From an uncultured Bacteroides sp. (GTDB taxonomy: Bacteria; Bacteroidota; Bacteroidia; Bacteroidales; Bacteroidaceae), in NCBI RefSeq assembly GCF_910578895.1, contig NZ_CAJTSC010000003.1, forward strand, positions 49,995 through 113,994: DNA of 64,000 bases, in the 5' to 3' direction. The notes under the pieces were generated by a model. That model was given only the letters and a program-made list of their open reading frames with translations, was not told the DNA's origin and made no database searches. Positions within the stretch are counted from its first letter, which is position 1. Every line of letters begins with the position of its first letter. Shown in pieces: positions 43,801 to 51,122 of the stretch. Made by a program: the position numbers and the translations under genes.

Positions 43801-44139
43801 CATTCCTAAATAAGAAATCTCTAAAGAGGCATTGGACCCTACTTCTATGGAGAAATTTCCGTCGATGTCGGTAGTAACTCCCTGCGGAGTGCCTTGGATG
43901 ACAACGGCAGCGCCCGGTAACGGCTCTCCTACAGAATCAATGACTCTTCCCGTAATTTTTATTTTCTGTTGTGTTGCCGCGTGGTTAACTGTAACTTCCC
44001 GAACTTCCTGTACGCCTGTACCGGGGAAGCTGTTGGCTAATAGCGGAGATGATGCAATGGACAAAATCGTTACCACCGCTCCTCGGCATAATTGCCGGTT
44101 TACGTGCTGGCGCAACGAAAATGATGTGTCGTTTTTCAT
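40894..44139 (-). CDS. SusC-family TonB-dependent outer-membrane transporter (second locus)
   Basis: A 1081-residue importer. The N-terminus is unusually long (residues 1-57, MKNDTSFSLRQHVNRQLC...) before a carboxypeptidase-regulatory-like domain (ITGRVIDSVGEPLPGAAVVIQG). Then come a TonB box-like LEEVTVVAFAKQKK, a plug (LILMDGLE, SIMKDATATALYGARGANGVI) and a barrel ending GIQVAF. It heads the operon with SusD, DUF4959/5000 and DUF4998. No ECF sigma/anti-sigma pair or HTCS lies upstream, so its regulator is elsewhere. The 448-bp gap before cysS holds the cysS terminator and a possible repeat remnant. Confidence 0.92.
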   Translation of the reverse strand: MKNDTSFSLRQHVNRQLCRGAVVTILSIASSPLLANSFPGTGVQEVREVTVNHAATQQKIKITGRVIDSVGEPLPGAAVVIQGTPQGVTTDIDGNFSIEVGSNASLEISYLGMETKVVPVSVIRRDKVVRLKEKTDELEEVTVVAFAKQKKESVLASVTAVKPAELKAPTSNLTTALAGRVAGLISYQRSGEPGMDNADFFVRGVTTFGYAKSPLILMDGLEITSSDLSRLQPDDIASFSIMKDATATALYGARGANGVILVTTKEGKEGRAKVEFRIENSISSPTRKVELADPVTYMELRNEAFRTRNPLGGVPYSQEKIANTIAGTNPYMYPATDWYSLMMKDAVANQRYNLNLSGGGTVARYYVAATFNQDHGLMKVDKRNNFNNNINVKRYSIRSNVNINVTKTTKMVVRLYTTIEDQTGPIDGGTTLYNKIMQTSPVEFPAYYPQTRGTEHIQHIMFGNSYAEGTTLYINPYADMVKGYKDKSASKILAQFEVNQDLKFITKGLKARALFSTTRDSSFDVSRFYNPFYYMAGNYNPLDDSYVLAELNPDGGTEYLGYDEGDKNISTNTYMEAAVNYDRTFNEKHAVSGMLIFTLQNRLNANASSLQLSLPYRNMGLSGRFTYSYDSRYFLEANFGYNGSERFADNERFGFFPSVGLGYIMSNEKFYKGWITKVIPNLKWKATYGLVGNDAIGSDEDRFFYLSEVNMDNKDYGYTFGSEYNTSKNGISIKRYANPYITWEIAKKLNVGAEFNLLNAVDVQIDYFREKRSNILQDRAGIPSTMGLQAGVRANVGEAESSGLDMSADYNYSFNKDLWMQGRFNFTYATSNVTKYEENDYSKTPWRSRVGHPISQQWGYVAERLFVDEQDIANSPTQFGDYMAGDIKYKDINNDGIISEADQVPIGFPTSPEIVYGFGLSAGYKGLDVSCFFQGLARESFWLNVGNKKGTTHPFIDDTDLAGLGQNQLLQAYADNHWSENNRNLYALWPRLSNTVISNNNRTSTWFMQDGSFLRLKSVEVGYSFPQKLIKKMFMSRLRIYYSGTNLLSFSKFDLWDPEMAGNGLGYPIQRVHNIGIQVAF

Positions 44140-44343
44140 GCTCTTTTAAGATAAATAGTTAAACAATAGTAGTCGTGATATTTTTCGAAAAATAACCTGG
44201 CTGTAAAATTATTAACTGACAACAAGGAGAGTTTTAAATTTCGTATCAAATCCTTGTAAAAAAAGCCAATATGTTAAAAAGCACTTATTGTACGTGTCTG
44301 TTGGTGCTGATAAAAAAAGGGGATGATTAAACACTTAACATTA

Positions 44344-44400
44344 GAGCCTGTTTAAACTTTGTCCGGCGTTAGCTTCGTTCAAAACATCTTTTGTTTTTCG
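44344..44400. repeat. Possible remnant of a dispersed repeat (GAGCCTGTTTAAA...)
   Basis: TTAGAGCCTGTTTAAACTTT followed by GTCCGGCGTTAGCTTCG resembles short dispersed repeats I recall from Bacteroides intergenic DNA. No second copy is visible in this window, so the call rests on memory and is weak. Confidence 0.25.
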
Positions 44401-44471
44401 ATTTCGGTATAGTCTTTGGAGAGTTCTTTAGGAGGATGTTCTTTTGTTTTTGCGAGGAACATGGATTGTGT

Positions 44472-44530
44472 GACGAATAAAAAGCGAAGAATCTATTCTC
44501 CTATTTATAAAAAGAGAACAGATTCTTCGC
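44472..44530 (-). terminator. Intrinsic terminator of cysS
   Basis: GCGAAGAATCTATTCTC at 44484-44500 pairs with 44514-44530 (16 of 17 positions) around a 13-base loop. On the minus strand TTTTTATT follows at once. It lies 58 bp beyond the cysS stop. Confidence 0.82.
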
Positions 44531-44587
44531 TTCGTTCTGAATGGCAAAATGACGCAATTATCGGAACATTTGAAATTCTCTTAATTG

Positions 44588-46075
44588 CTATTTTTGTAAT
44601 TCCAATTTAGGACCTTCTTTAGTATCTTTGATAGTAATGCCAACCTCGGCCAATTTGTTTCTGATAAAGTCTGCCGTATCCCAGTCTTTATTAGCTTTAG
44701 CTTTTCCTCGAAGTTCTAACAAGATGTTTGTTGCCTGTTGGTATATAGATTCATCGGCAGTATTTCCATTTGTTGAGGATTCGTCTTCTTTCAATCCTAA
44801 AATATCAAATAAAAACAAGTGGAATACGTTTTGCAATTCTTGTATATCATTGGGTGCAATGTGTGCTTTTTCCACATATACCGAATTAATAAAACGTGCC
44901 GCTTCAGAAAGGTGGGCAATGACGATAGGAGAGTTTAAGTCATCATTCATTGCGTCATAACATTTTTGTTTCAACTCCTGTACGTTAAAGTCGGATTGTT
45001 TATCCCATGGAGTTAATTTAGGAATCAGATTGTATGCTTGTAGCAGCCTGTTCAACCCTTTTTCCGCTGCCTGCAACGCCTCGTTGCTGAAGTCCACCGT
45101 ACTGCGGTAGTGTGCCTGAAGGATAAAGAAACGGATAGTCATCGGGCTGTATGCCTGTGCCAGTGTCTTGTTGGAACCGGTGAAGAATTCATCCAGCGTG
45201 ATGAAGTTGCCGAGACTTTTTCCCATCTTCTGCCCGTTGATGGTTATCATGTTGTTGTGCATCCAATAATGCACCATGTCATCGCCCTGCGATGCCACGG
45301 ATTGTGCTATCTCACATTCGTGGTGCGGGAAGACAAGGTCCATGCCGCCGCCGTGGATATCGAAATGCTTGCCCAGGTATTTCTTGCCCATTGCCGTACA
45401 TTCGGCATGCCAGCCGGGGAACCCGTCGCTCCACGGGCTGGGCCAGCGCATGATGTGCTCCGGTTGGGCGCGCTTCCACAAAGCGAAGTCGGCAGGATTA
45501 TGTTTCTCCTCCTGGCCGTCCAGTTCGCGGGTGGTGTTCAGCACATCGTCCAGGTTGCGTCCCGACAGTTTGCCGTAACGGTGGTCCTTGTTGTATTTGG
45601 CTACATCGAAGTAGATGGAACCTTCGCTCTCGTAAGCGTAGCCGTTCTCCAATATCTCTTTTACGAGTTCTATCTGTTCGATGATGTGTCCCGACGCATG
45701 CGGTTCGATGCTTGGTGGGAGCACGTTCAGCGCTTCCATCGCCTTGTGGTAGCGGTTGACGTAATATTGCGCCACTTCCATAGGCTCCAATTGCTCCAGG
45801 CGGGCTTTCTTGGCGATTTTGTCCTCGCCATCGTCTGCGTCGTGCTCCAAGTGTCCCACATCGGTGATGTTGCGCACGTAGCGCACCTTATAGCCGATGT
45901 GTGTAAGATAGCGGAAAAGCAAGTCGAAAGTGATGGCAGGGCGTGCATGTCCCAGGTGGGCATCGCCGTAAACGGTCGGTCCGCAAACGTACATACCTAC
46001 ATGAGGGGCATGCAGGGGCACGAATAACTCCTTTTTTCTATTTAAAGTGTTGTAAATGGTCAGTTGTTGTTCCAT
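44588..46075 (-). CDS. cysS: Cysteinyl-tRNA synthetase
   Basis: It charges tRNA-Cys in the cytoplasm. It has 495 residues. Class I features are a zinc-binding Cys in MYVCGPTVYG, the HIGH box as HLGH (GDAHLGHARPAITFD) and the KMSKS loop as KMGKS (INGQKMGKSLGNFI). WHAECTAMGKKYLG and FPHHECEIAQS supply more zinc ligands. It is a single-gene unit with a TACCTTTG promoter box upstream and a strong terminator downstream. Confidence 0.97.
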   Translation of the reverse strand: MEQQLTIYNTLNRKKELFVPLHAPHVGMYVCGPTVYGDAHLGHARPAITFDLLFRYLTHIGYKVRYVRNITDVGHLEHDADDGEDKIAKKARLEQLEPMEVAQYYVNRYHKAMEALNVLPPSIEPHASGHIIEQIELVKEILENGYAYESEGSIYFDVAKYNKDHRYGKLSGRNLDDVLNTTRELDGQEEKHNPADFALWKRAQPEHIMRWPSPWSDGFPGWHAECTAMGKKYLGKHFDIHGGGMDLVFPHHECEIAQSVASQGDDMVHYWMHNNMITINGQKMGKSLGNFITLDEFFTGSNKTLAQAYSPMTIRFFILQAHYRSTVDFSNEALQAAEKGLNRLLQAYNLIPKLTPWDKQSDFNVQELKQKCYDAMNDDLNSPIVIAHLSEAARFINSVYVEKAHIAPNDIQELQNVFHLFLFDILGLKEDESSTNGNTADESIYQQATNILLELRGKAKANKDWDTADFIRNKLAEVGITIKDTKEGPKLELQK

Positions 46076-46105
46076 AACGTTTGATAATTAGTTCTTCTTG
46101 GAGAG

Positions 46106-46113
46106 CAAAGGTA
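46106..46113 (-). promoter_or_regulatory. -7 box of the cysS promoter
   Basis: TACCTTTG followed by CTC on the minus strand, giving a leader of about 24 nt. Confidence 0.5.
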
Positions 46114-46145
46114 TAACAAATATTTGAAAATTAGGAGTGTCTGTT

Positions 46146-46967
46146 CTAAAAAGCATGCGGGAAGTAGTGTTCTACGGCTACCGCTACCCCGTCTTCATCG
46201 TTGGTTGGGGCGATGTAGTCTGCCGCAGCTTTCACGGTTACTTGCGCATTGCCCATCGCAATGCCCAACCCGGCGTATTCTATCATGCTGAGGTCGTTGT
46301 AGCCGTCTCCCATAGCTACCATTTCCTCGCGGGCAATGCCCGATTTCTCCAACAATACGGCGAGGGAGCGTGCCTTGTCGATGCCCAAAGGTACGAGCTC
46401 CAGAAAATAAGGTTCCGAACGGTATACGCTGATCCGGTTTTGCAGGCGCAGGCTCAGTTCGGCTTCCGTCTGCACAAGCTGTTCCGGTTCGCCTACGATG
46501 AGACATTTGGGCAGGGGGAGAGGTGCGTCTTGCAGAAAGTTGTCTGTGCGACGTATCTGCATCTTGTTGAGGAATGCTTCTTTCACTACATACGGGTCAT
46601 CGGGATGTTCGGTGAGGATGAATTCGTTGTCGTAGGTGAGGATTGCCTGCTTGTGGTCGGCGGCGGCTTGGTAGAGCACGGGCAGCACATCATCGGGCAG
46701 CAGGTTCTTGTACAGCAGTTCTCCGGTACTCCAGTCGATGATTTCCCCACCGTTGTAGGAGAGGATATAGCCGTTGTGTTCTTTCATTTGCAGTTGTTCC
46801 GCCAAAGGAGCGATGCCGTAGGTGGGGCGTCCCGAGGCAAGCACTAAACGTATGCCGCTTTGTTGCAGGCGTAGCAGGGTACGGAGATTACGCGGTGAGA
46901 TTTCTTTCTTCGAGTTGGTCAGGGTGCCGTCCAGGTCGAGGACGAGCAGGCGATAGTCTTGGCTCAT
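46146..46967 (-). CDS. Cof-type HAD-IIB family phosphatase
   Basis: A cytoplasmic sugar-phosphate or nucleotide phosphatase of 273 residues. Motif I is LVLDLDGTLTNSKKEI, motif II lies in LVLASGRPTYG, the motif III Lys is in PLGIDKARSLAVL and motif IV is MGDGYNDLSMIEYAGLGIAMGNA. The C2 cap lies between motifs II and III. The start MSQDYRLLVLD at 46967 is preferred; the longer frame to 47501 reads through the divergent mnmA gene. Substrate unknown. Confidence 0.92.
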   Translation of the reverse strand: MSQDYRLLVLDLDGTLTNSKKEISPRNLRTLLRLQQSGIRLVLASGRPTYGIAPLAEQLQMKEHNGYILSYNGGEIIDWSTGELLYKNLLPDDVLPVLYQAAADHKQAILTYDNEFILTEHPDDPYVVKEAFLNKMQIRRTDNFLQDAPLPLPKCLIVGEPEQLVQTEAELSLRLQNRISVYRSEPYFLELVPLGIDKARSLAVLLEKSGIAREEMVAMGDGYNDLSMIEYAGLGIAMGNAQVTVKAAADYIAPTNDEDGVAVAVEHYFPHAF

Positions 46968-46991
46968 TGTTGATTGTTTTTTAGAAAGTGG

Positions 46992-46999
46992 CAAAGATA
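46992..46999 (-). promoter_or_regulatory. -7 box of the HAD phosphatase promoter
   Basis: TATCTTTG then CC on the minus strand; leader of about 19 nt. It is divergent from the mnmA promoter within 66 bp. Confidence 0.5.
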
Positions 47000-47021
47000 G
47001 GGTTTTCTCGGAACGAAATAC

Positions 47022-47029
47022 TATTTTTG
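47022..47029 (+). promoter_or_regulatory. -7 box of the mnmA promoter, almost touching the start codon
   Basis: TATTTTTG followed by CAAC and then the ATG at 47034. The expected transcript start falls at or next to the ATG, so the mRNA may be leaderless or nearly so. Confidence 0.45.
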
Positions 47030-47033
47030 CAAC

Positions 47034-48086
47034 ATGAATCCGAAAGAACGTGTATTGTTGGGGATGAGCGGCGGCACGGATAGTTCCGTGGCGGCGATGA
47101 AGTTGCAGGAAGCCGGGTATGAGGTGACCGGCGTGACTTTCCGTTTCTATGAGACGGATGGCGGCACGGAATACCTGCAGGATGCGCGGACGCTTGCCGG
47201 GTGGTTGGGCATCGAGCACATCGCGTACGATGCGCGGGAACTTTTTCGTGAACGCATCGTCCGCTACTTCGTGGACGAATATCTGGCGGGACGCACCCCC
47301 GTTCCCTGTACCCTTTGTAACAACGAGTTGAAGTGGCGGCTCTTGTCGGAAATAGCCGATGAAAAGGGGATTTATTGGATTTCTACGGGGCATTATGTGC
47401 GTAAAACCCTGTCTGCCGGCAATTACTACATCGCTCCGGCGATGGACCGGGACAAGGATCAGACTTTCTTTCTGTGGGGTTTGAAGCAGGATATCTTGCA
47501 ACGGATGCTACTCCCGATGGGAGACATGACGAAAGAGGATGCGCGCGCCTATGCCGCCGGACGCGGATTTACGCGTGTCGCCACCAAGAAGGATAGTATC
47601 GGGGTATGCTTCTGCCCGCTGGACTACCGCTCTTTCCTGAAGCGCGAGGTGCCGGCAGAGCAGCTGCCGGGTAGAGGGCGTTTCCTTGATGAAAAGGGCG
47701 AAATGCTGGGATGGCACGAAGGGTATCCTTTCTATACGATAGGCCAGCGGCGCGGGCTGGGCATTCAGCTGAACCGTGCTGTGTTTGTGAAAGAAATCAG
47801 GATGGAGAGGAACGAGGTGGTGCTTGCACCGCTTGTTTCCTTATATAAGGATGAAATGTTGCTGAAAGAGTGGAACCTGATTGACGAGCGCCGGGTGCTG
47901 GACGCGGAAGCGGTCATTGTGAAGATACGCTACCGCAAGCAGGCGAACCGTTGCAAGGTAGCTTTAACGGAGAACGGACGGCTGCGCGTGTCGTTGTTGG
48001 AGCCGTTGGAGTCCATTGCTCCGGGGCAAGCCGCTGCCTTTTATGATGAGGGCGGCTTGCTGTTGGGCGGTGGCATTATTGTGTGA
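47034..48086 (+). CDS. mnmA: tRNA-specific 2-thiouridylase (MnmA paralogue)
   Basis: It thiolates U34 of tRNAs for Lys, Glu and Gln using sulfur relayed to an active-site cysteine. It has 350 residues. The ATP PP-loop is MSGGTDSSVAA, with Thr where most MnmA have Val. The catalytic cysteines align as Cys95 (CTLCNNELKW) and Cys192 (DSIGVCF), and FYTIGQRRGLGI is the tRNA-binding signature. Bacteroides often carry more than one mnmA; this looks like the divergent paralogue, so its exact tRNA target is uncertain. The 66-bp divergent gap with the HAD gene holds both promoters. Confidence 0.9.
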   Translation: MNPKERVLLGMSGGTDSSVAAMKLQEAGYEVTGVTFRFYETDGGTEYLQDARTLAGWLGIEHIAYDARELFRERIVRYFVDEYLAGRTPVPCTLCNNELKWRLLSEIADEKGIYWISTGHYVRKTLSAGNYYIAPAMDRDKDQTFFLWGLKQDILQRMLLPMGDMTKEDARAYAAGRGFTRVATKKDSIGVCFCPLDYRSFLKREVPAEQLPGRGRFLDEKGEMLGWHEGYPFYTIGQRRGLGIQLNRAVFVKEIRMERNEVVLAPLVSLYKDEMLLKEWNLIDERRVLDAEAVIVKIRYRKQANRCKVALTENGRLRVSLLEPLESIAPGQAAAFYDEGGLLLGGGIIV

Positions 48087-48110
48087 GAAAACTTTAAGGG
48101 GGAGATCTTC

Positions 48111-49634
48111 TTAATTATCACGCTTCACATTCAGCTTCAGCATTTCTTCGATATACTCCCGGGTATTGCTGAGACGCGGTATCTTATGTTGTCCGCCAAG
48201 TTTGCCTTTGCTGTCCAGCCAGTCGTGAAACACGTCCTTACGGGCAACGATTATCTCTAACGGCTGCAGGGCGAGGTTGTTCTGGCGTTTGGCTTCGTAG
48301 TCGGAGTTTACTTCCTTGAGCGTATCGTCCAGTATCCGGGCGAATTTCTCTATGCTGTCCGGCATACGGACAAACTCAATCAGCCATTGATGGCGGCATT
48401 TGGCATGTTCGTCCATAAAGACAGGGGCGGCGGAATAGTCTGCAATCTGCGCTCCGGTTGCGGCACATGCTTTAGCCAAGCCTTTCTCCGCATTGTCCAC
48501 GATAAGTTCCTCACCGAAGGCGTTGATGAAATGTTTCGTGCGTCCGGTGATGACAAACTTGTAGGGATGGTTGTTGGTGAACTTCACGGTGTCTCCAATC
48601 ATATAGCGCCACAGTCCGGCGGAGGTGGAGATAACCATTGCATAGTTCTTGCCCAGTTCTACCTCTTCCAGGCAACAGATGCGCGGGTTTTCCTTGCCTA
48701 CATCTTCCAAAGGAATGAATTCATAGAAAATGCCGTAGTCTATCATCAGCAGCATCGACGGGTCATTAGGGTCGTTCTGCGTACCGAAATAGCCTTCGGA
48801 TGCGTTATACGTCTCTATATAGTGCATTTTGGAACTCTTGATGACTTGCTTGTATTGCTCGCGGTAGGGAGTGAAAGCCACTCCGCCGTGGAAGAACACT
48901 TCCAGGTTGGGCCATACCTCTTCCAACGACTGCTTACCGGTCTTCTCGAGTATATGCTTGATAAGTACCAACATCCAGGAAGGTACACCCGAGAGGTTGG
49001 TGACGTTGGTACGGAGCGTACTGTTGGCGATAGCTTCCATTTTGGATTCGAAATCGCTCATCAGGGCAATCTCCTTGCTTGGCACGCGGATGTGGTTCAC
49101 CAACGGATGCACGTTTTGTATCAGGATGGCGGACAGGTCGCCCACCAGGCTACGGTTGGAGTTCAGGTTGGGGCTGTGGCTGCCGCCGAGAATCAGTCCT
49201 TTGCCAGAAAAGAAACAGCTTTCGGGGTTCATCCCCAAGTAGATGGCGACGGCATCTTTTCCGCCTTGATAATGGGTGTCTTGCAGCGAATTTTTGCTGA
49301 CCGGCAAGAACTTGCTTTTATCGTTGGTGGTTCCCGAAGACTTGGCAAACCAGCGTATCTCCGAGGGCCATAGCAAGTTCTGCTCGCCGGCACGCAAACG
49401 TGCCACATAGGGTTTTATTTCTTCGTAAGTCTGTATGGGAAGCCGTTTCTTGAAATCTTCATAAGTACGAATGGAGGCATAATCGTATTTCTTTCCCCAC
49501 TCCGTGTTGGCGGCCATGCGTACCAGACGTCTCAGCACACCTGCCTGCAGTTCGCCTGCATGGTCGGTATATTGCTCAATCTCTTTTAAGCGGGGGGTGA
49601 AGTATACTTTATTCAGGAATTTTGTAATATTCAT
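48111..49634 (-). CDS. GH3 auxin-responsive-promoter family protein (acyl-adenylate-forming fold)
   Basis: A 507-residue protein related to plant GH3 acyl-acid-amido synthetases, which adenylate a carboxylic acid and join it to an amino acid. Visible features are YEEIKPYVARLRAGEQ, WFAKSSGTTNDKSKFLP (phosphate-binding motif I), YNASEGYFGTQND, AGLWRYMIGDTVKF and FVITGRTKHFINAFGEEL (motif III-like). The substrate in bacteria is unknown. It is one gene with a TATTTTTG box at 49663-49670 and ends 25 bp from the mnmA stop in convergent orientation. Confidence 0.88.
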   Translation of the reverse strand: MNITKFLNKVYFTPRLKEIEQYTDHAGELQAGVLRRLVRMAANTEWGKKYDYASIRTYEDFKKRLPIQTYEEIKPYVARLRAGEQNLLWPSEIRWFAKSSGTTNDKSKFLPVSKNSLQDTHYQGGKDAVAIYLGMNPESCFFSGKGLILGGSHSPNLNSNRSLVGDLSAILIQNVHPLVNHIRVPSKEIALMSDFESKMEAIANSTLRTNVTNLSGVPSWMLVLIKHILEKTGKQSLEEVWPNLEVFFHGGVAFTPYREQYKQVIKSSKMHYIETYNASEGYFGTQNDPNDPSMLLMIDYGIFYEFIPLEDVGKENPRICCLEEVELGKNYAMVISTSAGLWRYMIGDTVKFTNNHPYKFVITGRTKHFINAFGEELIVDNAEKGLAKACAATGAQIADYSAAPVFMDEHAKCRHQWLIEFVRMPDSIEKFARILDDTLKEVNSDYEAKRQNNLALQPLEIIVARKDVFHDWLDSKGKLGGQHKIPRLSNTREYIEEMLKLNVKRDN

Positions 49635-49662
49635 CGTTCTTATTGAAATCTGTTTAAGTGCG

Positions 49663-49670
49663 CAAAAATA
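49663..49670 (-). promoter_or_regulatory. -7 box of the GH3-family gene promoter
   Basis: TATTTTTG followed by CGC on the minus strand; leader of about 22 nt. Confidence 0.45.
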
Positions 49671-49816
49671 ATCTTATTTATTGGCATCTTTATCTTTTTT
49701 CTCTTTTTTTTCTATCTTTACGTCCGTATTCAGTTGACAAGTTAATAAGTTGACCGGTGGGAGAATGTGTCCTCTTCCTTGTCTTTTTTATTTCCTTGTT
49801 CCCTAAAATGATAGTT

Positions 49817-50827
49817 ATGAGAATCGGTATTTTGACTTCAGGCGGAGATTGCCCCGGCATTAACGCGACTATTCGCGGCGTTTGTAAAACAGCAATCAAT
49901 CACTACGGAATGGAGGTGATAGGTATCCATAGCGGTTTTCAAGGATTATTGACAAAAGATGTGGAGTCGTTTACGGATAAGTCTCTGTCGGGATTATTGA
50001 ATTTAGGCGGCACCATGCTGGGCACCTCTCGTGAAAAACCGTTCAAGAAGAACGGGGTAGTGTCCGATGTAAACAAACCTGCCCTGATAGAGAAGAATGT
50101 AAAGGAGTTGGGACTGGACTGCATTGTCTGTATCGGCGGCAACGGCACACAAAAAACGGCCGCCAAACTGGCTGCCATGGGGCTGAATATCGTTTCCGTG
50201 CCTAAGACCATTGATAATGACATTTGGGGGACCGACTTCTCGTTCGGCTTTGACTCAGCCGTCAGCATTGCTACGGATGCCATAGACAGGCTGCACTCCA
50301 CAGCCAGTTCGCACAAGCGGGTGATGGTGATAGAAGTAATGGGGCATAAGGCAGGTTGGATTGCGTTGTACTCCGGTATGGCGGGTGGTGGCGATGTGAT
50401 TTTAATTCCTGAACTTCCTTATGATATCCGTAATATCGGCGATACGATTTTGAACCGCCTGAAAAAAGGAAAGCCTTATTCCATCGTGGTGGTGGCAGAG
50501 GGAATACGGACGGACGGCAGGAAACGTGCTGCCGAATATATCGCACAGGAGATTGAATACGAAACGGGTATCGAAACGCGTGAGACCGTTTTAGGGTATA
50601 TCCAGCGTGGCGGTTCGCCTACGCCTTTCGACCGTAATCTGTCCACCCGTATGGGCGGTCATGCCACGGAGTTGATTGCCGGAGGGCAGTTTGGTCGTAT
50701 GGTGACACTGAAAGGGAATGAAATATCTTCCGCGCCTCTGGAAGAGATAGCGGGAAAACTCAAATTAGTGACCGAGGACCATGATTTAGTCGTTCAGGGC
50801 AAGCGTATGGGAATTTGTTTCGGATGA
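49817..50827 (+). CDS. pfkA: 6-phosphofructokinase with an unusual phosphoryl-donor site
   Basis: It phosphorylates fructose 6-phosphate in glycolysis. The protein has 336 residues from ATG 49817 (MRIGILTSGG); 49808 is possible. TSGGDCPGINATIR, PKTIDND (catalytic Asp), MGHKAGWIA, PELPYDI and GYIQRGGSPTPFDR are the family signatures. The donor site reads GGNG (Asn109-Gly110) with Lys130 in PKTIDND. Gly at the second position fits ATP use, the Lys is typical of PPi-type and plant enzymes, and Asn replaces the usual Asp. The donor cannot be settled by eye. A hairpin follows the gene. Confidence 0.9.
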   Translation: MRIGILTSGGDCPGINATIRGVCKTAINHYGMEVIGIHSGFQGLLTKDVESFTDKSLSGLLNLGGTMLGTSREKPFKKNGVVSDVNKPALIEKNVKELGLDCIVCIGGNGTQKTAAKLAAMGLNIVSVPKTIDNDIWGTDFSFGFDSAVSIATDAIDRLHSTASSHKRVMVIEVMGHKAGWIALYSGMAGGGDVILIPELPYDIRNIGDTILNRLKKGKPYSIVVVAEGIRTDGRKRAAEYIAQEIEYETGIETRETVLGYIQRGGSPTPFDRNLSTRMGGHATELIAGGQFGRMVTLKGNEISSAPLEEIAGKLKLVTEDHDLVVQGKRMGICFG

Positions 50828-50854
50828 GTCTTCTATATTTGAGACACTATTATT

Positions 50855-50904
50855 CTGTCATGCTGCGTCTGAATGCAGCATGACAGATAAAGGATGTTTG
50901 TTTT
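50855..50904 (+). terminator. Hairpin terminator after pfkA
   Basis: CTGTCATGCTGC at 50855-50866 pairs perfectly with 50875-50886 around an 8-base loop. A TTTGTTTTTT run follows about 10 bases later, so termination efficiency is uncertain. It also marks the left edge of the AT-rich cassette. Confidence 0.65.
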
Positions 50905-50921
50905 TTAGGGGATGTGGTATG

Positions 50922-51122
50922 TCATCGGTGTTTTCTCAGAAGATAGATGTCAAGTCCTAAACAGAATACCGTAAGTAATCCCCATATAATGAATATTGTA
51001 AGAATTACATTGCCTGCTTTCTCTTTGGAAACGTACCATAAAGCAATTACAAGCAGCAGGCTGATGATATCAGAGATAATACCTCGTGTGGTTCCAAAAG
51101 AAAGGAGAGTCCTTTTTTTCAT
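50922..51122 (-). CDS. Small two-helix membrane protein
   Basis: I do not recognise this 66-residue protein. It has a basic N-terminus (MKKRTLLSF), two hydrophobic segments (about residues 16-34 and 42-58) and a basic end (LLRKHR), so both ends are probably cytoplasmic. The ATG at 51122 overlaps the preceding stop as TAATG, which indicates translational coupling with the lipoprotein gene. A start at 51143 is possible but would need a 22-bp overlap. It is the last gene of an AT-rich three-gene operon. Confidence 0.65.
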   Translation of the reverse strand: MKKRTLLSFGTTRGIISDIISLLLVIALWYVSKEKAGNVILTIFIIWGLLTVFCLGLDIYLLRKHR

